This document shows positions 1 through 6,015 of a DNA stretch of 9,926 nucleotides, in pieces. Where the stretch lies: contig LDXR01000031.1 of NCBI GenBank assembly GCA_001443495.1, positions 1-9,926 of the forward strand. Reading direction: 5' to 3'. The notes beneath the pieces were generated by a model. The model worked only from the letters and a program-made list of their open reading frames with translations, searched no databases and had not been told where the DNA came from. Each line of letters starts with the position of its first letter. Positions within the stretch are counted from its first letter, which is position 1. Source of the stretch: a candidate division NC10 bacterium CSP1-5 (GTDB lineage Bacteria > Methylomirabilota > Methylomirabilia > Methylomirabilales > CSP1-5). Made by a program: the position numbers and the translations under genes.

Positions 1-533
1 TCGGCCCCGATGGCGCAGGGGAGGAAGACCCGCCGGTCTTCCGCCACGCGATAGGCGATCAGGGCGGTATCCAGGGCCTCCTGGGCCGTATCGACCCAGG
101 TCAGCATCCAGCCCAGGTCCCGGACGCAGAGGGCGTCGTTATGCTCACAGCCGAAGGCCCCGGGGTCGTCCAGCGCCCGGTTGCCGACGAGCGCTACCAT
201 CGGCAGCCGTAGGGCCGGGGTCACCGCGATGGCCTCCATGGCGTACATCCAGCCCACGCCGCTCGATCCGCAGAAGACCCGGGCGCCCACCGCCGAGGCG
301 TGCTTGACGATCTCGAATTGGTCGTGCTCGCTTGACGCGACGATGTATTCCGCGTCGAGCTCGCCGTTGGAGATCAGCTTGGCGACTGCCTGCATCACGG
401 TGTCGTAGGGCCGGATGGGATAGGCCGTGACGACATCAATGTCTGCCAGGCGCAGGGCCTGGGCGATGGCTCCGCAGCCGCTGATCAGCATCTCCTGGTC
501 GGCCGCGGGTGCGGGTTTGGTTGCTACACTCAT
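1..533 (-). CDS. 2-oxoacid:ferredoxin oxidoreductase alpha subunit, oxalate oxidoreductase-like (partial, 3' end missing)
   Basis: First 177 residues of a pyrimidine/thiamine-diphosphate-domain alpha subunit of the PFOR superfamily, which splits 2-oxoacids oxidatively and passes electrons to ferredoxin in the cytoplasm. ATG at 533 has GGAGG 7 nt upstream. Seen: AYPIRPYD at 37-44 in place of the YPITP typical of pyruvate enzymes, SSEHDQFE at 67-74, GSSGVG at 89-94, and NRALDDPGAFG at 118-128. R41, R119, D122 and F127 match Arg31, Arg109, Asp112 and Phe117 of Moorella thermoacetica oxalate oxidoreductase at a constant offset of 10 (numbering recalled from the published structures). Known of that enzyme: these arginines bind oxalate, and Asp112/Phe117 lie on a switch loop. 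Inferred substrate is therefore oxalate, giving CO2 and reduced ferredoxin. It is the third gene of an operon after a regulator and the gamma-delta subunit; the beta subunit should follow beyond the left edge. Pyruvate or another 2-oxoacid is a less likely alternative. Confidence 0.88.
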   Translation of the reverse strand, partial: MSVATKPAPAADQEMLISGCGAIAQALRLADIDVVTAYPIRPYDTVMQAVAKLISNGELDAEYIVASSEHDQFEIVKHASAVGARVFCGSSGVGWMYAMEAIAVTPALRLPMVALVGNRALDDPGAFGCEHNDALCVRDLGWMLTWVDTAQEALDTALIAYRVAEDRRVFLPCAIGA

Positions 534-601
534 TCCGTTACCTCCATTGTCATCATTGCATGTGCGCGTCTCTGGAAACGTCTTTCAACTCGCGACAGTG
601 G

Positions 602-679
602 AACATTAGAACATTAGACCGCAATGGAGCAGCGTGATTCCTCAATTCATTGCTCAATTGTTCCATTGCTCCATTGCTC
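602..679. repeat. 8-nt tandem repeats between gamma-delta and alpha genes
   Basis: The 174-nt gap between the two oxidoreductase genes holds two arrays with the same 8-nt period. AACATTAG occurs twice at 602-617. Four contiguous units run from 648 to 679: CATTGCTC, AATTGTTC, CATTGCTC, CATTGCTC. An 11-bp inverted repeat also pairs GCAATGGAGCA (621-631) with 667-677. No ORF or promoter is evident here. The arrays end at the foot of the hairpin at 680. Confidence 0.7.
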
Positions 680-710
680 TAAAGTGGACGCCCGTCGTGC
701 GTCCACTTTA
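680..710 (-). other. 12-bp perfect hairpin overlapping the gamma-delta stop codon
   Basis: TAAAGTGGACGC (680-691) pairs perfectly with 699-710 around a 7-nt loop. On the minus strand the TAA stop of the gamma-delta gene is the first codon of the stem. No T-run follows on either strand, so it does not look like a standard intrinsic terminator. An intercistronic stem-loop that tunes mRNA stability or partial read-through between subunit genes is a plausible reading. Confidence 0.6.
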
Positions 711-1913
711 CCCTGGCCCCGCTCCCGGCTCCTCATTGATCGATTGCACCCCGCTATGCAACTGACCGCCGGCCGCCATTTGAGCTAGCTCCTCCTCGTA
801 CTGTCCCCGGTACCGGAACCCGTGGGATCGGAACGTCACGACCTTGTCCTCGATCTTCCCCTTGAGCCAGGTCTTGTACGTGTCCTTTTCCTTCTCGTAC
901 ATCTCGAACTGGCTGGCGTTGTCGTCGAAGGCCGCCTCGTTCACCATCGTGATGCAGTTCTCCACCGGGCAGACCGCCTCGCAAACGCCACAGCCGCAGC
1001 AGGCTTCCATGTTGGCGTCGTAGTGGCCGCTCGGGGTGACGTCGAAGCAAGAGTCGGGACACTGGAGCCAACAGAGGGTGCACTTGGTGCAGATTTCGAA
1101 GTCGACGACGGGGCGCATCGTGCGGGTCGAGAACTTCTTGAAGGTGGGATTGCGGCCCGGGCGGTATCCCCCGTTCCAGCCTTCGACTTCCTGCTGCACC
1201 GGGATCCCCGGGATCACCAGCCCTTCCTTCATCTCCCACCACTTCGGGAGCTGGAATTCGTAGGGCTTCTCGGAATTGCCCTCGTCCGGGCGGACCTTGC
1301 GGGCTTCGACCCGCTCGTAGGCCTTCCGGGCGGAGGTGACCTTCAGCTCGTCCCCCCACTCCTGCCGGATGGCCGCCTCGATCGATTCGAGCTTCACGAC
1401 GTGGGGGGCGAGCCGGGCGATGGCCCCCAGGATCCGGACGTCGGTGTGGTCATCCTTGTAGACCCAGAGGCCGGAGAAGCTGGGAATCGCCTTGATCACG
1501 GCAAGATTCCACTCGGCATCCTTGCGGTGACAGTCTTTGAGCAGTTCCTCGGGACTTTGCATCGACGTGGCCAGGACCGTGCCGCCCGCCCGGGTGAGCT
1601 TGTTGATCGGTTGGAGCCCGTACCAGGCCCAGGATTCGACTCCCTTGCAAAGCGTATCATCCACCGCCACGGTGACGTCGTTGTTGCTCGGCTCGTATCG
1701 CGCAAGGTGCGCTTGCAGTTCCTCCTCATTGTCCGCCACCACGGCAAAGCTCTTGGCGGGGATTCCGTTTCGTTCCGGCGAATCCCCGTAGCGCCCGAAC
1801 GAGATGCCGACCTTGCCTTCCTTCACGGCGGCGAGGACGATTCCGCGGGTGATCCGCTGCCCCAGGTGTTTCTGGAAGATCCCGCGGTAGACGACTTCGA
1901 CCGACCCTGTCAT
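708..1913 (-). CDS. 2-oxoacid:ferredoxin oxidoreductase fused gamma-delta subunit (oxalate oxidoreductase-like)
   Basis: 401 residues. Residues 1 to about 190 form the gamma domain (Pyruvate/ketoisovalerate oxidoreductase gamma type). Residues about 265-325 form a two-cluster ferredoxin (delta) domain with C275-x2-C278-x2-C281-x3-C285-P and C305-x2-C308-x2-C311-x3-C315-P, each the signature of a [4Fe-4S] cluster. It would carry electrons from the thiamine-diphosphate site of the alpha/beta subunits to external ferredoxin. A gamma-delta fusion is the arrangement in Moorella oxalate oxidoreductase, while many pyruvate enzymes have separate subunits. This protein is longer than the roughly 315 residues recalled for Moorella; the extra length is a charged linker at about 195-265 and an 80-residue tail after the clusters. 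ATG at 1913 has GGAGGA 6 nt upstream and overlaps the regulator's stop as ATGA, which implies translational coupling. Confidence 0.92.
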   Translation of the reverse strand: MTGSVEVVYRGIFQKHLGQRITRGIVLAAVKEGKVGISFGRYGDSPERNGIPAKSFAVVADNEEELQAHLARYEPSNNDVTVAVDDTLCKGVESWAWYGLQPINKLTRAGGTVLATSMQSPEELLKDCHRKDAEWNLAVIKAIPSFSGLWVYKDDHTDVRILGAIARLAPHVVKLESIEAAIRQEWGDELKVTSARKAYERVEARKVRPDEGNSEKPYEFQLPKWWEMKEGLVIPGIPVQQEVEGWNGGYRPGRNPTFKKFSTRTMRPVVDFEICTKCTLCWLQCPDSCFDVTPSGHYDANMEACCGCGVCEAVCPVENCITMVNEAAFDDNASQFEMYEKEKDTYKTWLKGKIEDKVVTFRSHGFRYRGQYEEELAQMAAGGQLHSGVQSINEEPGAGPG

Positions 1914-2713
1914 GCGCGTTCCTCCTCTGTGGAATGAGGGCTCAACCGACCGCTGAGGTGGACTGTCGAGCCGGGTGAGAGTTTCGGACTCGAATGAGGA
2001 CGTGCGAGCGTGCCTGCGGCCTCGGCGGGCAACTGCAGCACGTTGTGCTCGATCGTTTCAAGATGGTGCAGCATGGCCTTCCGGGCACTTTCGGGGTCTT
2101 GCTCCCGGATCGCCGCCAGGATCTGGCGGTGACCAGCGAGCGACCGGGCGGGGCGGCCGTCGGTCTGGAGCGACCGCTCGCGCGTCTCCCGGAGGCTGTC
2201 CATGATCGCCTCATTGAGCCGGAGCAGCACGCGGTTCTCTGCGGCTTCGGCGAGGGCCGCGTGAAACCGCGTATCGGCGTCCACGCCCGTCTCGCCTTCG
2301 GCAACCTGTCGCGCCTGATCCGTGAGTATGGTCTCGAGCTGTTCCACCAAGTCGGGGGAGGCCCGCTCGGCGGCGAGGGCGGCGATGGCCGGCTCGAGGG
2401 TCTTTCTGGCCTCGAAGACCTGGAGGAAAAAGTCCCTGCGATGGTCGAGGGCGGAGGTGACGGAGGCGAGGAGGGTTTCGACGCTCGGGGCGATGTACGT
2501 GCCTTCCCCTTGTCTGGTCTCGATGAACCCCATGGACTCCAGGGTACGGATCGCCTCACGGACCGAGGCGCGGCTCACCTGGAAGGTCTCGGACAGTTCC
2601 CGCTCTGAGGGTAGCTGATCGCCCGGACGGAGTTTCCCGTCTGCGATCAAATCCTTGAATTGCGTGACTATATCTTGATACACCCTTGTTTTTGTTACTG
2701 CTTTTAGGATCAC
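1910..2713 (-). CDS. GntR-family transcriptional regulator, FadR subfamily (FCD domain)
   Basis: 267 residues from a GTG start at 2713. This start was chosen because GGAG lies 7 nt upstream and the GntR fold begins right after it; an in-frame ATG at 2845 would add 44 unlikely residues upstream of the predicted promoter. The winged helix spans about 8-75, including PSERELSETFQVSRASVREA and a TRQGEGTYI wing. The C-terminal FCD ligand domain spans about 90-225, with likely metal ligands D147, H151, H195 and H217 (D-x3-H, GHR, HHL motifs); such domains usually sense small organic acids through a bound metal. The last 40 residues are a low-complexity tail. First gene of the operon, overlapping the gamma-delta gene by 4 nt. 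Its ligand is probably the substrate of the enzyme it precedes, inferred to be oxalate or a related acid. A palindromic operator lies in its own promoter. Confidence 0.92.
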   Translation of the reverse strand: MILKAVTKTRVYQDIVTQFKDLIADGKLRPGDQLPSERELSETFQVSRASVREAIRTLESMGFIETRQGEGTYIAPSVETLLASVTSALDHRRDFFLQVFEARKTLEPAIAALAAERASPDLVEQLETILTDQARQVAEGETGVDADTRFHAALAEAAENRVLLRLNEAIMDSLRETRERSLQTDGRPARSLAGHRQILAAIREQDPESARKAMLHHLETIEHNVLQLPAEAAGTLARPHSSPKLSPGSTVHLSGRLSPHSTEEERA

Positions 2714-2731
2714 AGGTTGGCTCCTGCAGTT

Positions 2732-2763
2732 GAGGTCTGAAGGTCTACAGGTCTGTTGGTCAG
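2732..2763. repeat. 8-nt tandem repeat in the operon leader
   Basis: Four contiguous units of 8 nt with core AGGTCT: GAGGTCTG, AAGGTCTA, CAGGTCTG and a diverged TTGGTCAG. The last unit forms the left half of the operator palindrome. The array lies between the predicted transcription start and the GTG of the regulator, so it is in the 5' leader. Confidence 0.6.
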
Positions 2764-2767
2764 ACCA
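2757..2767. promoter_or_regulatory. FadR/GntR-type operator TGGTCAGACCA
   Basis: Perfect TGGT-N3-ACCA palindrome, the arrangement bound by FadR-subfamily GntR regulators. It overlaps the -10 box of the operon promoter at 2764-2769 and lies about 44 nt before the regulator's GTG. Bound protein would block RNA polymerase, so negative autoregulation relieved by ligand is the likely mode. Confidence 0.62.
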
Positions 2768-2793
2768 TATCGAACCGCCCGAATCCTTGTCAA
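2764..2793 (-). promoter_or_regulatory. sigma70-type promoter of the regulator/oxidoreductase operon
   Basis: On the minus strand a perfect -35 TTGACA (2793-2788) is followed after 18 nt by TATGGT (2769-2764). Transcription would start near 2757, giving a leader of about 44 nt to the GTG at 2713. Confidence 0.55.
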
Positions 2794-2836
2794 GCAAAAT
2801 CTTCGTGTGGGGAGTGTGCAGGCAGCTCGGACTTCC

Positions 2837-2853
2837 GACCGGCACAGCCGGTC
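2837..2853. other. GC-rich 7-bp hairpin downstream of the small membrane protein gene
   Basis: GACCGGC and GCCGGTC pair around the loop ACA. It sits about 27 nt past the stop of the 132-residue gene on the minus strand. No T-run follows, so a role as transcription terminator is only possible. It also separates that gene from the next promoter. Confidence 0.35.
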
Positions 2854-2879
2854 CGCTAGAGCGGCCTCGTTAGAGAGGT

Positions 2880-3278
2880 TCATTGGAACAGTAATCCGAG
2901 AAGGCTCACGGGCAGCAACATCAGGGCCCAGAACTGCGTCCAGTGAAGCGATGTCCCGAGCCAGCTGTTGATCGAATATGTGGCAGCCCAGGAGAGAGGC
3001 GCTGTCAGGGCGATGTAGCCGGGGATGGATAAGGTAGCGAATCGACCAAGCCGGCGACGGTTCGAGGGGTGGCTGCGCCAAAGGGCGATCCCCAGGCGCA
3101 CCAGCACATAGGGAAACGTGAACGGAAGTACGAGCCAGCCGATACCGCCGTGCGACGAATAAAAGAAAGCGTTCACGATCGGAATAACGCCCACCAGCAC
3201 CATATACGCGGGGAATCCGTAGACCTGTGCGGCGAGTGTTGAAAAGCGGAAGCTGGTAGGCGGCGTCTCACCGACCAT
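2880..3278 (-). CDS. small four-helix membrane protein, unknown function
   Basis: 132 residues, not recognised as a named family. Four hydrophobic segments are visible at about 20-40, 46-67, 81-103 and 113-131. The only strongly basic loop (RSHPSNRRRLGR, 68-79) lies between helices 2 and 3, so by the positive-inside rule both termini and this loop should be cytoplasmic. Aromatic residues cluster near the helix ends (FFY, WLVLP, SW, HWTQFW). ATG at 3278 has only a weak GAGAG ribosome site about 9 nt upstream. A possible promoter lies at 3338-3365. It stands alone between typA and the regulator operon and shares no obvious operon link with the latter, which has its own promoter. The hydrophobic pattern supports a real gene; no enzymatic residues can be named. 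Confidence 0.68.
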   Translation of the reverse strand: MVGETPPTSFRFSTLAAQVYGFPAYMVLVGVIPIVNAFFYSSHGGIGWLVLPFTFPYVLVRLGIALWRSHPSNRRRLGRFATLSIPGYIALTAPLSWAATYSINSWLGTSLHWTQFWALMLLPVSLLGLLFQ

Positions 3279-3337
3279 CCATATGGTCTCTCTAACAGCG
3301 TGTCTAGGGGGGCATCGCAGAGAAAACGGGAGCCGAA

Positions 3338-3365
3338 ATTATTCGCGGTAGACCAAACCCGCCAA
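3338..3365 (-). promoter_or_regulatory. possible promoter for the small membrane protein
   Basis: On the minus strand TTGGCG (3365-3360), 16-nt spacer, AATAAT (3343-3338). This matches the sigma70 consensus at 4/6 and 5/6 positions. The start point would be near 3331, about 52 nt before the ATG. A weak match in an otherwise featureless gap (3279-3461). Confidence 0.35.
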
Positions 3366-3461
3366 CCAGCGACTTGAGCCCCTCAAATTCTCGGATTGAC
3401 GGGCGGAGCACCTGCTTCTGCCCCCGGTGTTAACAAGGCTGAGTCTCGGAATGATGCGCAA

Positions 3462-5315
3462 TCAGGCCTTCGCCTTACGCTGGCCGGCCTGCAAGATCTT
3501 TTTGCGCAATCGGAAGGCGTGGGGTGTGGCCTCCACGAGCTCGTCCTCGCGGATGAACTCGAGGGCCTGCTCGAGGCTGAGCAGCCTCGGCGGGGCGAGG
3601 CGTGCCGCCTCGTCGGCGGTGGACGAGCGCATGTTCGTGAGCTTTTTCTCCTTGGTGATGTTCACGTCCAGATCGTTGGGCCGGGAATGTTCCCCGACGA
3701 TCATGCCCTCGTAGACTTCCTCGCCGGGGGCGATGAAGAAAGTCCCCCGAGGCTGGAGGTGTTCGATGGCGTATGCGGTGGCACGCCCAGGTCGGTCTGC
3801 CACCAGGGCGCCGGTGAAGCGATGGGCGATGGTCCCCTGCCAGGGCTCGTAGCCGTCGAAGAGGTGGTTCATGATGCCGCTGCCCCTGGTCTCGGTCATG
3901 AACTCGGTGCGAAAGCCGAGCAGGCCCCGGGAGGGGACGCGGAACTCGAGGCGCACCCGGCCGCTGCCGTGGTTGACCATCTGGATCATGTGTCCCTTGC
4001 GGTGACCTAGCTTCTGGGTCAGGATACCGATGAATTCCTCGGGAGCATCAATGACCAGTTGCTCCATGGGCTCGTGGAGGATGCCGTCGATGGAACGCGT
4101 GAGGACATGCGGCTTGCCTACCGCCATTTCGTGACCCTCCCGCCGCATCATCTCAATAAGGATGGCCATCTGCAGCTCACCCCGACCCGAGACTGTGAAG
4201 ACGTCGGGCGATTCGGTCTCCTCGACCCGGATCGCGACATTGTACAGCATCTCCTTGTCCAACCGCTCCCGGAGCTTGCTCGCGGTGGCGTACCCTCCCT
4301 GGCGGCCCGCCATCGGTGAGTTGTTGACGTAAAAGAGCATGGCGATCGTCGGCTCATCAACATGGATCGGCGGCAGGGGCCTCGGGTCTTCCACCGCCGA
4401 CAGAGTCTCACCGATGTTCACCCCCTCGATGCCGGTCACGGCCACGATGTCGCCGGGTCCGGCCTCTGCAATCTCGATCCGGCGCAGGCCCTCGTACCCA
4501 TAGAGCCCGGTGACTTTGGAGAACACCACCTGGCCGTCGAGGCGGCAGAGGGCTACTTCTTGCCCCTTCGAGAGGCGGCCGTTGAAGATCCGGCCCACGG
4601 CCAGGCGGCCCACGTAATCATCGTAGCCCAGGGTGGTAATCAGAAACTGCAGTGGGCTGTCGGGCTCGTAGGTGGGGGCCGGCACGGTACGCAGGATCTC
4701 GTCGAAGAGAGGGGTGAGGGGGGCATCCGTGCCGTCGGGACTGGTGCGGCATGTGCCCTTGCGGGCATTGCAGTAGTAGACGGGGAACTCCAACTGCTCC
4801 TCCGTGGCGTCGAGATCAATGAAGAGGTCGTAGATCTCGTCCAGCACCTCTGACGGCCGGGCGTCGCCGCGGTCGATCTTGTTAATCACCACGATGGGGA
4901 TCAGCCTGGCCTCCAGGGCTTTGCGGAGCACGAAGCGAGTCTGGGGCAGGGGTCCCTCGCTGGCATCCACCAGCAGTAGTACCCCATCCACCATCTTGAG
5001 GGTGCGCTCGACCTCGCCTCCAAAGTCGGCGTGGCCCGGAGTGTCCACGATGTTGATGTGGGTCGTGCGGTAGACGATGGCGGTGTTCTTGGCCATGATG
5101 GTGATGCCCTTTTCCCGCTCCAGGTCGATGGAGTCCATGACCCGCTCCACGACCGACTCGTTGTCGCGGAAGATACCGCTCTGCCAGAGCATGGCATCCA
5201 CGAGCGTCGTCTTGCCGTGGTCCACATGGGCAATGATGGCGAGGTTGCGGACATCCTCTCTCATTTTGAGTTCTTTCCGGTGCGCCTGCGCGTGTACCGC
5301 TGCCTGTCCTTCCAC
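3462..5315 (-). CDS. typA: GTP-binding translation factor TypA/BipA
   Basis: 617 residues from GTG. Ribosome-associated translational GTPase of the EF-G/LepA class, involved in ribosome assembly and stress or low-temperature growth. Seen: AHVDHGKT (G1, 29-36), REKGITI (G2, 67-73), DTPG (G3, 91-94), NKID (G4, 145-148), then beta-barrel domain II, EF-G-like domains III and V, and the TypA-specific C-terminal domain ending in a basic tail ([15 protein letters not shown]). Length is typical of the family. The start is ambiguous. GTG at 5315 has a strong GGAGG 5 nt upstream but adds 18 residues before [21 protein letters not shown] at 5264 gives the usual family N-terminus but has only a weak GGAAAG site. 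I chose the GTG for its ribosome site. A promoter at 5380-5408 points into it. No clear terminator follows the TGA. Confidence 0.96.
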   Translation of the reverse strand: MEGQAAVHAQAHRKELKMREDVRNLAIIAHVDHGKTTLVDAMLWQSGIFRDNESVVERVMDSIDLEREKGITIMAKNTAIVYRTTHINIVDTPGHADFGGEVERTLKMVDGVLLLVDASEGPLPQTRFVLRKALEARLIPIVVINKIDRGDARPSEVLDEIYDLFIDLDATEEQLEFPVYYCNARKGTCRTSPDGTDAPLTPLFDEILRTVPAPTYEPDSPLQFLITTLGYDDYVGRLAVGRIFNGRLSKGQEVALCRLDGQVVFSKVTGLYGYEGLRRIEIAEAGPGDIVAVTGIEGVNIGETLSAVEDPRPLPPIHVDEPTIAMLFYVNNSPMAGRQGGYATASKLRERLDKEMLYNVAIRVEETESPDVFTVSGRGELQMAILIEMMRREGHEMAVGKPHVLTRSIDGILHEPMEQLVIDAPEEFIGILTQKLGHRKGHMIQMVNHGSGRVRLEFRVPSRGLLGFRTEFMTETRGSGIMNHLFDGYEPWQGTIAHRFTGALVADRPGRATAYAIEHLQPRGTFFIAPGEEVYEGMIVGEHSRPNDLDVNITKEKKLTNMRSSTADEAARLAPPRLLSLEQALEFIREDELVEATPHAFRLRKKILQAGQRKAKA

Positions 5316-5379
5316 TACTACCTCCAGCGTTGGTTCTCAGGGACAATTCCCTGCCAGCTTCCAGCAAAGCTCCGTTCTA

Positions 5380-5408
5380 ATCGTAGCATGCTGCCGTTGT
5401 GAGTTCAA
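5380..5408 (-). promoter_or_regulatory. predicted typA promoter
   Basis: On the minus strand TTGAAC (5408-5403), 17-nt spacer, TACGAT (5385-5380), both 4/6 to sigma70 consensus. The start would be near 5373, about 58 nt before the GTG of typA. Its -35 box overlaps the upstream part of the divergent cyclophilin promoter. Confidence 0.42.
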
Positions 5409-5423
5409 GGGATTGGAGGGCAG

Positions 5424-5432
5424 TGCTATAAT
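5424..5432 (+). promoter_or_regulatory. extended -10 promoter of the cyclophilin gene
   Basis: TGC directly followed by a perfect TATAAT (5427-5432) gives an extended -10 element. A poor -35 (TTCAAG, 5404-5409) is correctly spaced at 17 nt. An extended -10 compensates for a weak -35. Transcription would start near 5439, leaving an 80-nt leader before the ATG at 5519. Confidence 0.6.
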
Positions 5433-5518
5433 GTAAGGATAAAACGCGCCCAGAAAAGAGCGACTCCCTTGAACGGTGGTCACAGTCTTTGCGCGTTCTC
5501 GTTAAGGAGGAATCACCT

Positions 5519-6004
5519 ATGGCTCAGAAGCAGTGGGGTAGTCAACCCGAAATGCAGATTGATCCAAGCAAGACGTATCGAGCAATGATTGAGACCAAGA
5601 GAGGCGTCATTGAATTGGAACTCTCTCCGCACCATGCACCGAAAACGGTCAACAACTTCGTTTTCCTGGCCCGCGAGGGGTTTTACGACGGCGTATCGTT
5701 CCATCGCGTGATCAGCAATTTCATGATCCAGGGGGGAGATCCAACGGGTTCAGGTCGAGATGGTCCTGGCTACAGGTTTGAAGATGAATTGGAGGGGAAT
5801 CCACTGGTACACGAGGGGGGAGTGATCTCGATGGCGAACGCTGGCTCGAACACGAACGGGAGCCAATTCTTCATCACGCTTTCGGCGCAGCCACACTTGA
5901 ATGGGAAACACACAGTGTTCGGGAAGGTCGTGAAGGGCCAGGAGGTCGTGGAGGCCATTCGGCAGGGTGATCGGATGGAGCGGGTGCAGGTGAGCGAGGG
6001 GTAG
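5519..6004 (+). CDS. cyclophilin-type peptidyl-prolyl cis-trans isomerase
   Basis: 161 residues; catalyses cis-trans isomerisation of Xaa-Pro bonds to assist protein folding. No signal peptide or membrane segment, so cytosolic. ATG at 5519 was chosen because AAGGAGG ends 8 nt upstream; the reading frame stays open further upstream without a ribosome site. Seen: FHR at 61-63 with the catalytic arginine R63, FMIQGGD at 68-74, SQFFIT at 115-120, and [10 protein letters not shown] at 126-135. The tryptophan that binds cyclosporin in eukaryotic cyclophilins is leucine here (L127), as in many bacterial members. The protein is slightly short, ending soon after the last conserved helix ([16 protein letters not shown]). 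The next gene starts 11 nt after its TAG, so the two are probably co-transcribed. Confidence 0.95.
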   Translation: MAQKQWGSQPEMQIDPSKTYRAMIETKRGVIELELSPHHAPKTVNNFVFLAREGFYDGVSFHRVISNFMIQGGDPTGSGRDGPGYRFEDELEGNPLVHEGGVISMANAGSNTNGSQFFITLSAQPHLNGKHTVFGKVVKGQEVVEAIRQGDRMERVQVSEG

Positions 6005-6015
6005 AGGTTCGGAAT

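Noticed and set aside
822-1937. Long plus-strand ORF of 371 codons opposite the gamma-delta gene
   Set aside because: It is antisense to a gene with clear ferredoxin motifs, has low-complexity composition expected from GC-rich mirror frames, and shows no domain.
1994-2608. Plus-strand ORF of 204 codons opposite the GntR regulator
   Set aside because: Mirror of an unmistakable winged-helix/FCD gene; no ribosome site or recognisable sequence.
2714-2845. N-terminal extension of the GntR regulator to an ATG at 2845
   Set aside because: The extra residues have no family counterpart, and the extension would run through the predicted promoter and operator. The GTG at 2713 has a good ribosome site.
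2869-3296. 9-bp inverted arms (GTTAGAGAG / CTCTCTAAC) flanking the small membrane protein gene, as ends of a mobile element
   Set aside because: No transposase, no target-site duplication seen, and a 9-bp match over this distance is plausible by chance.
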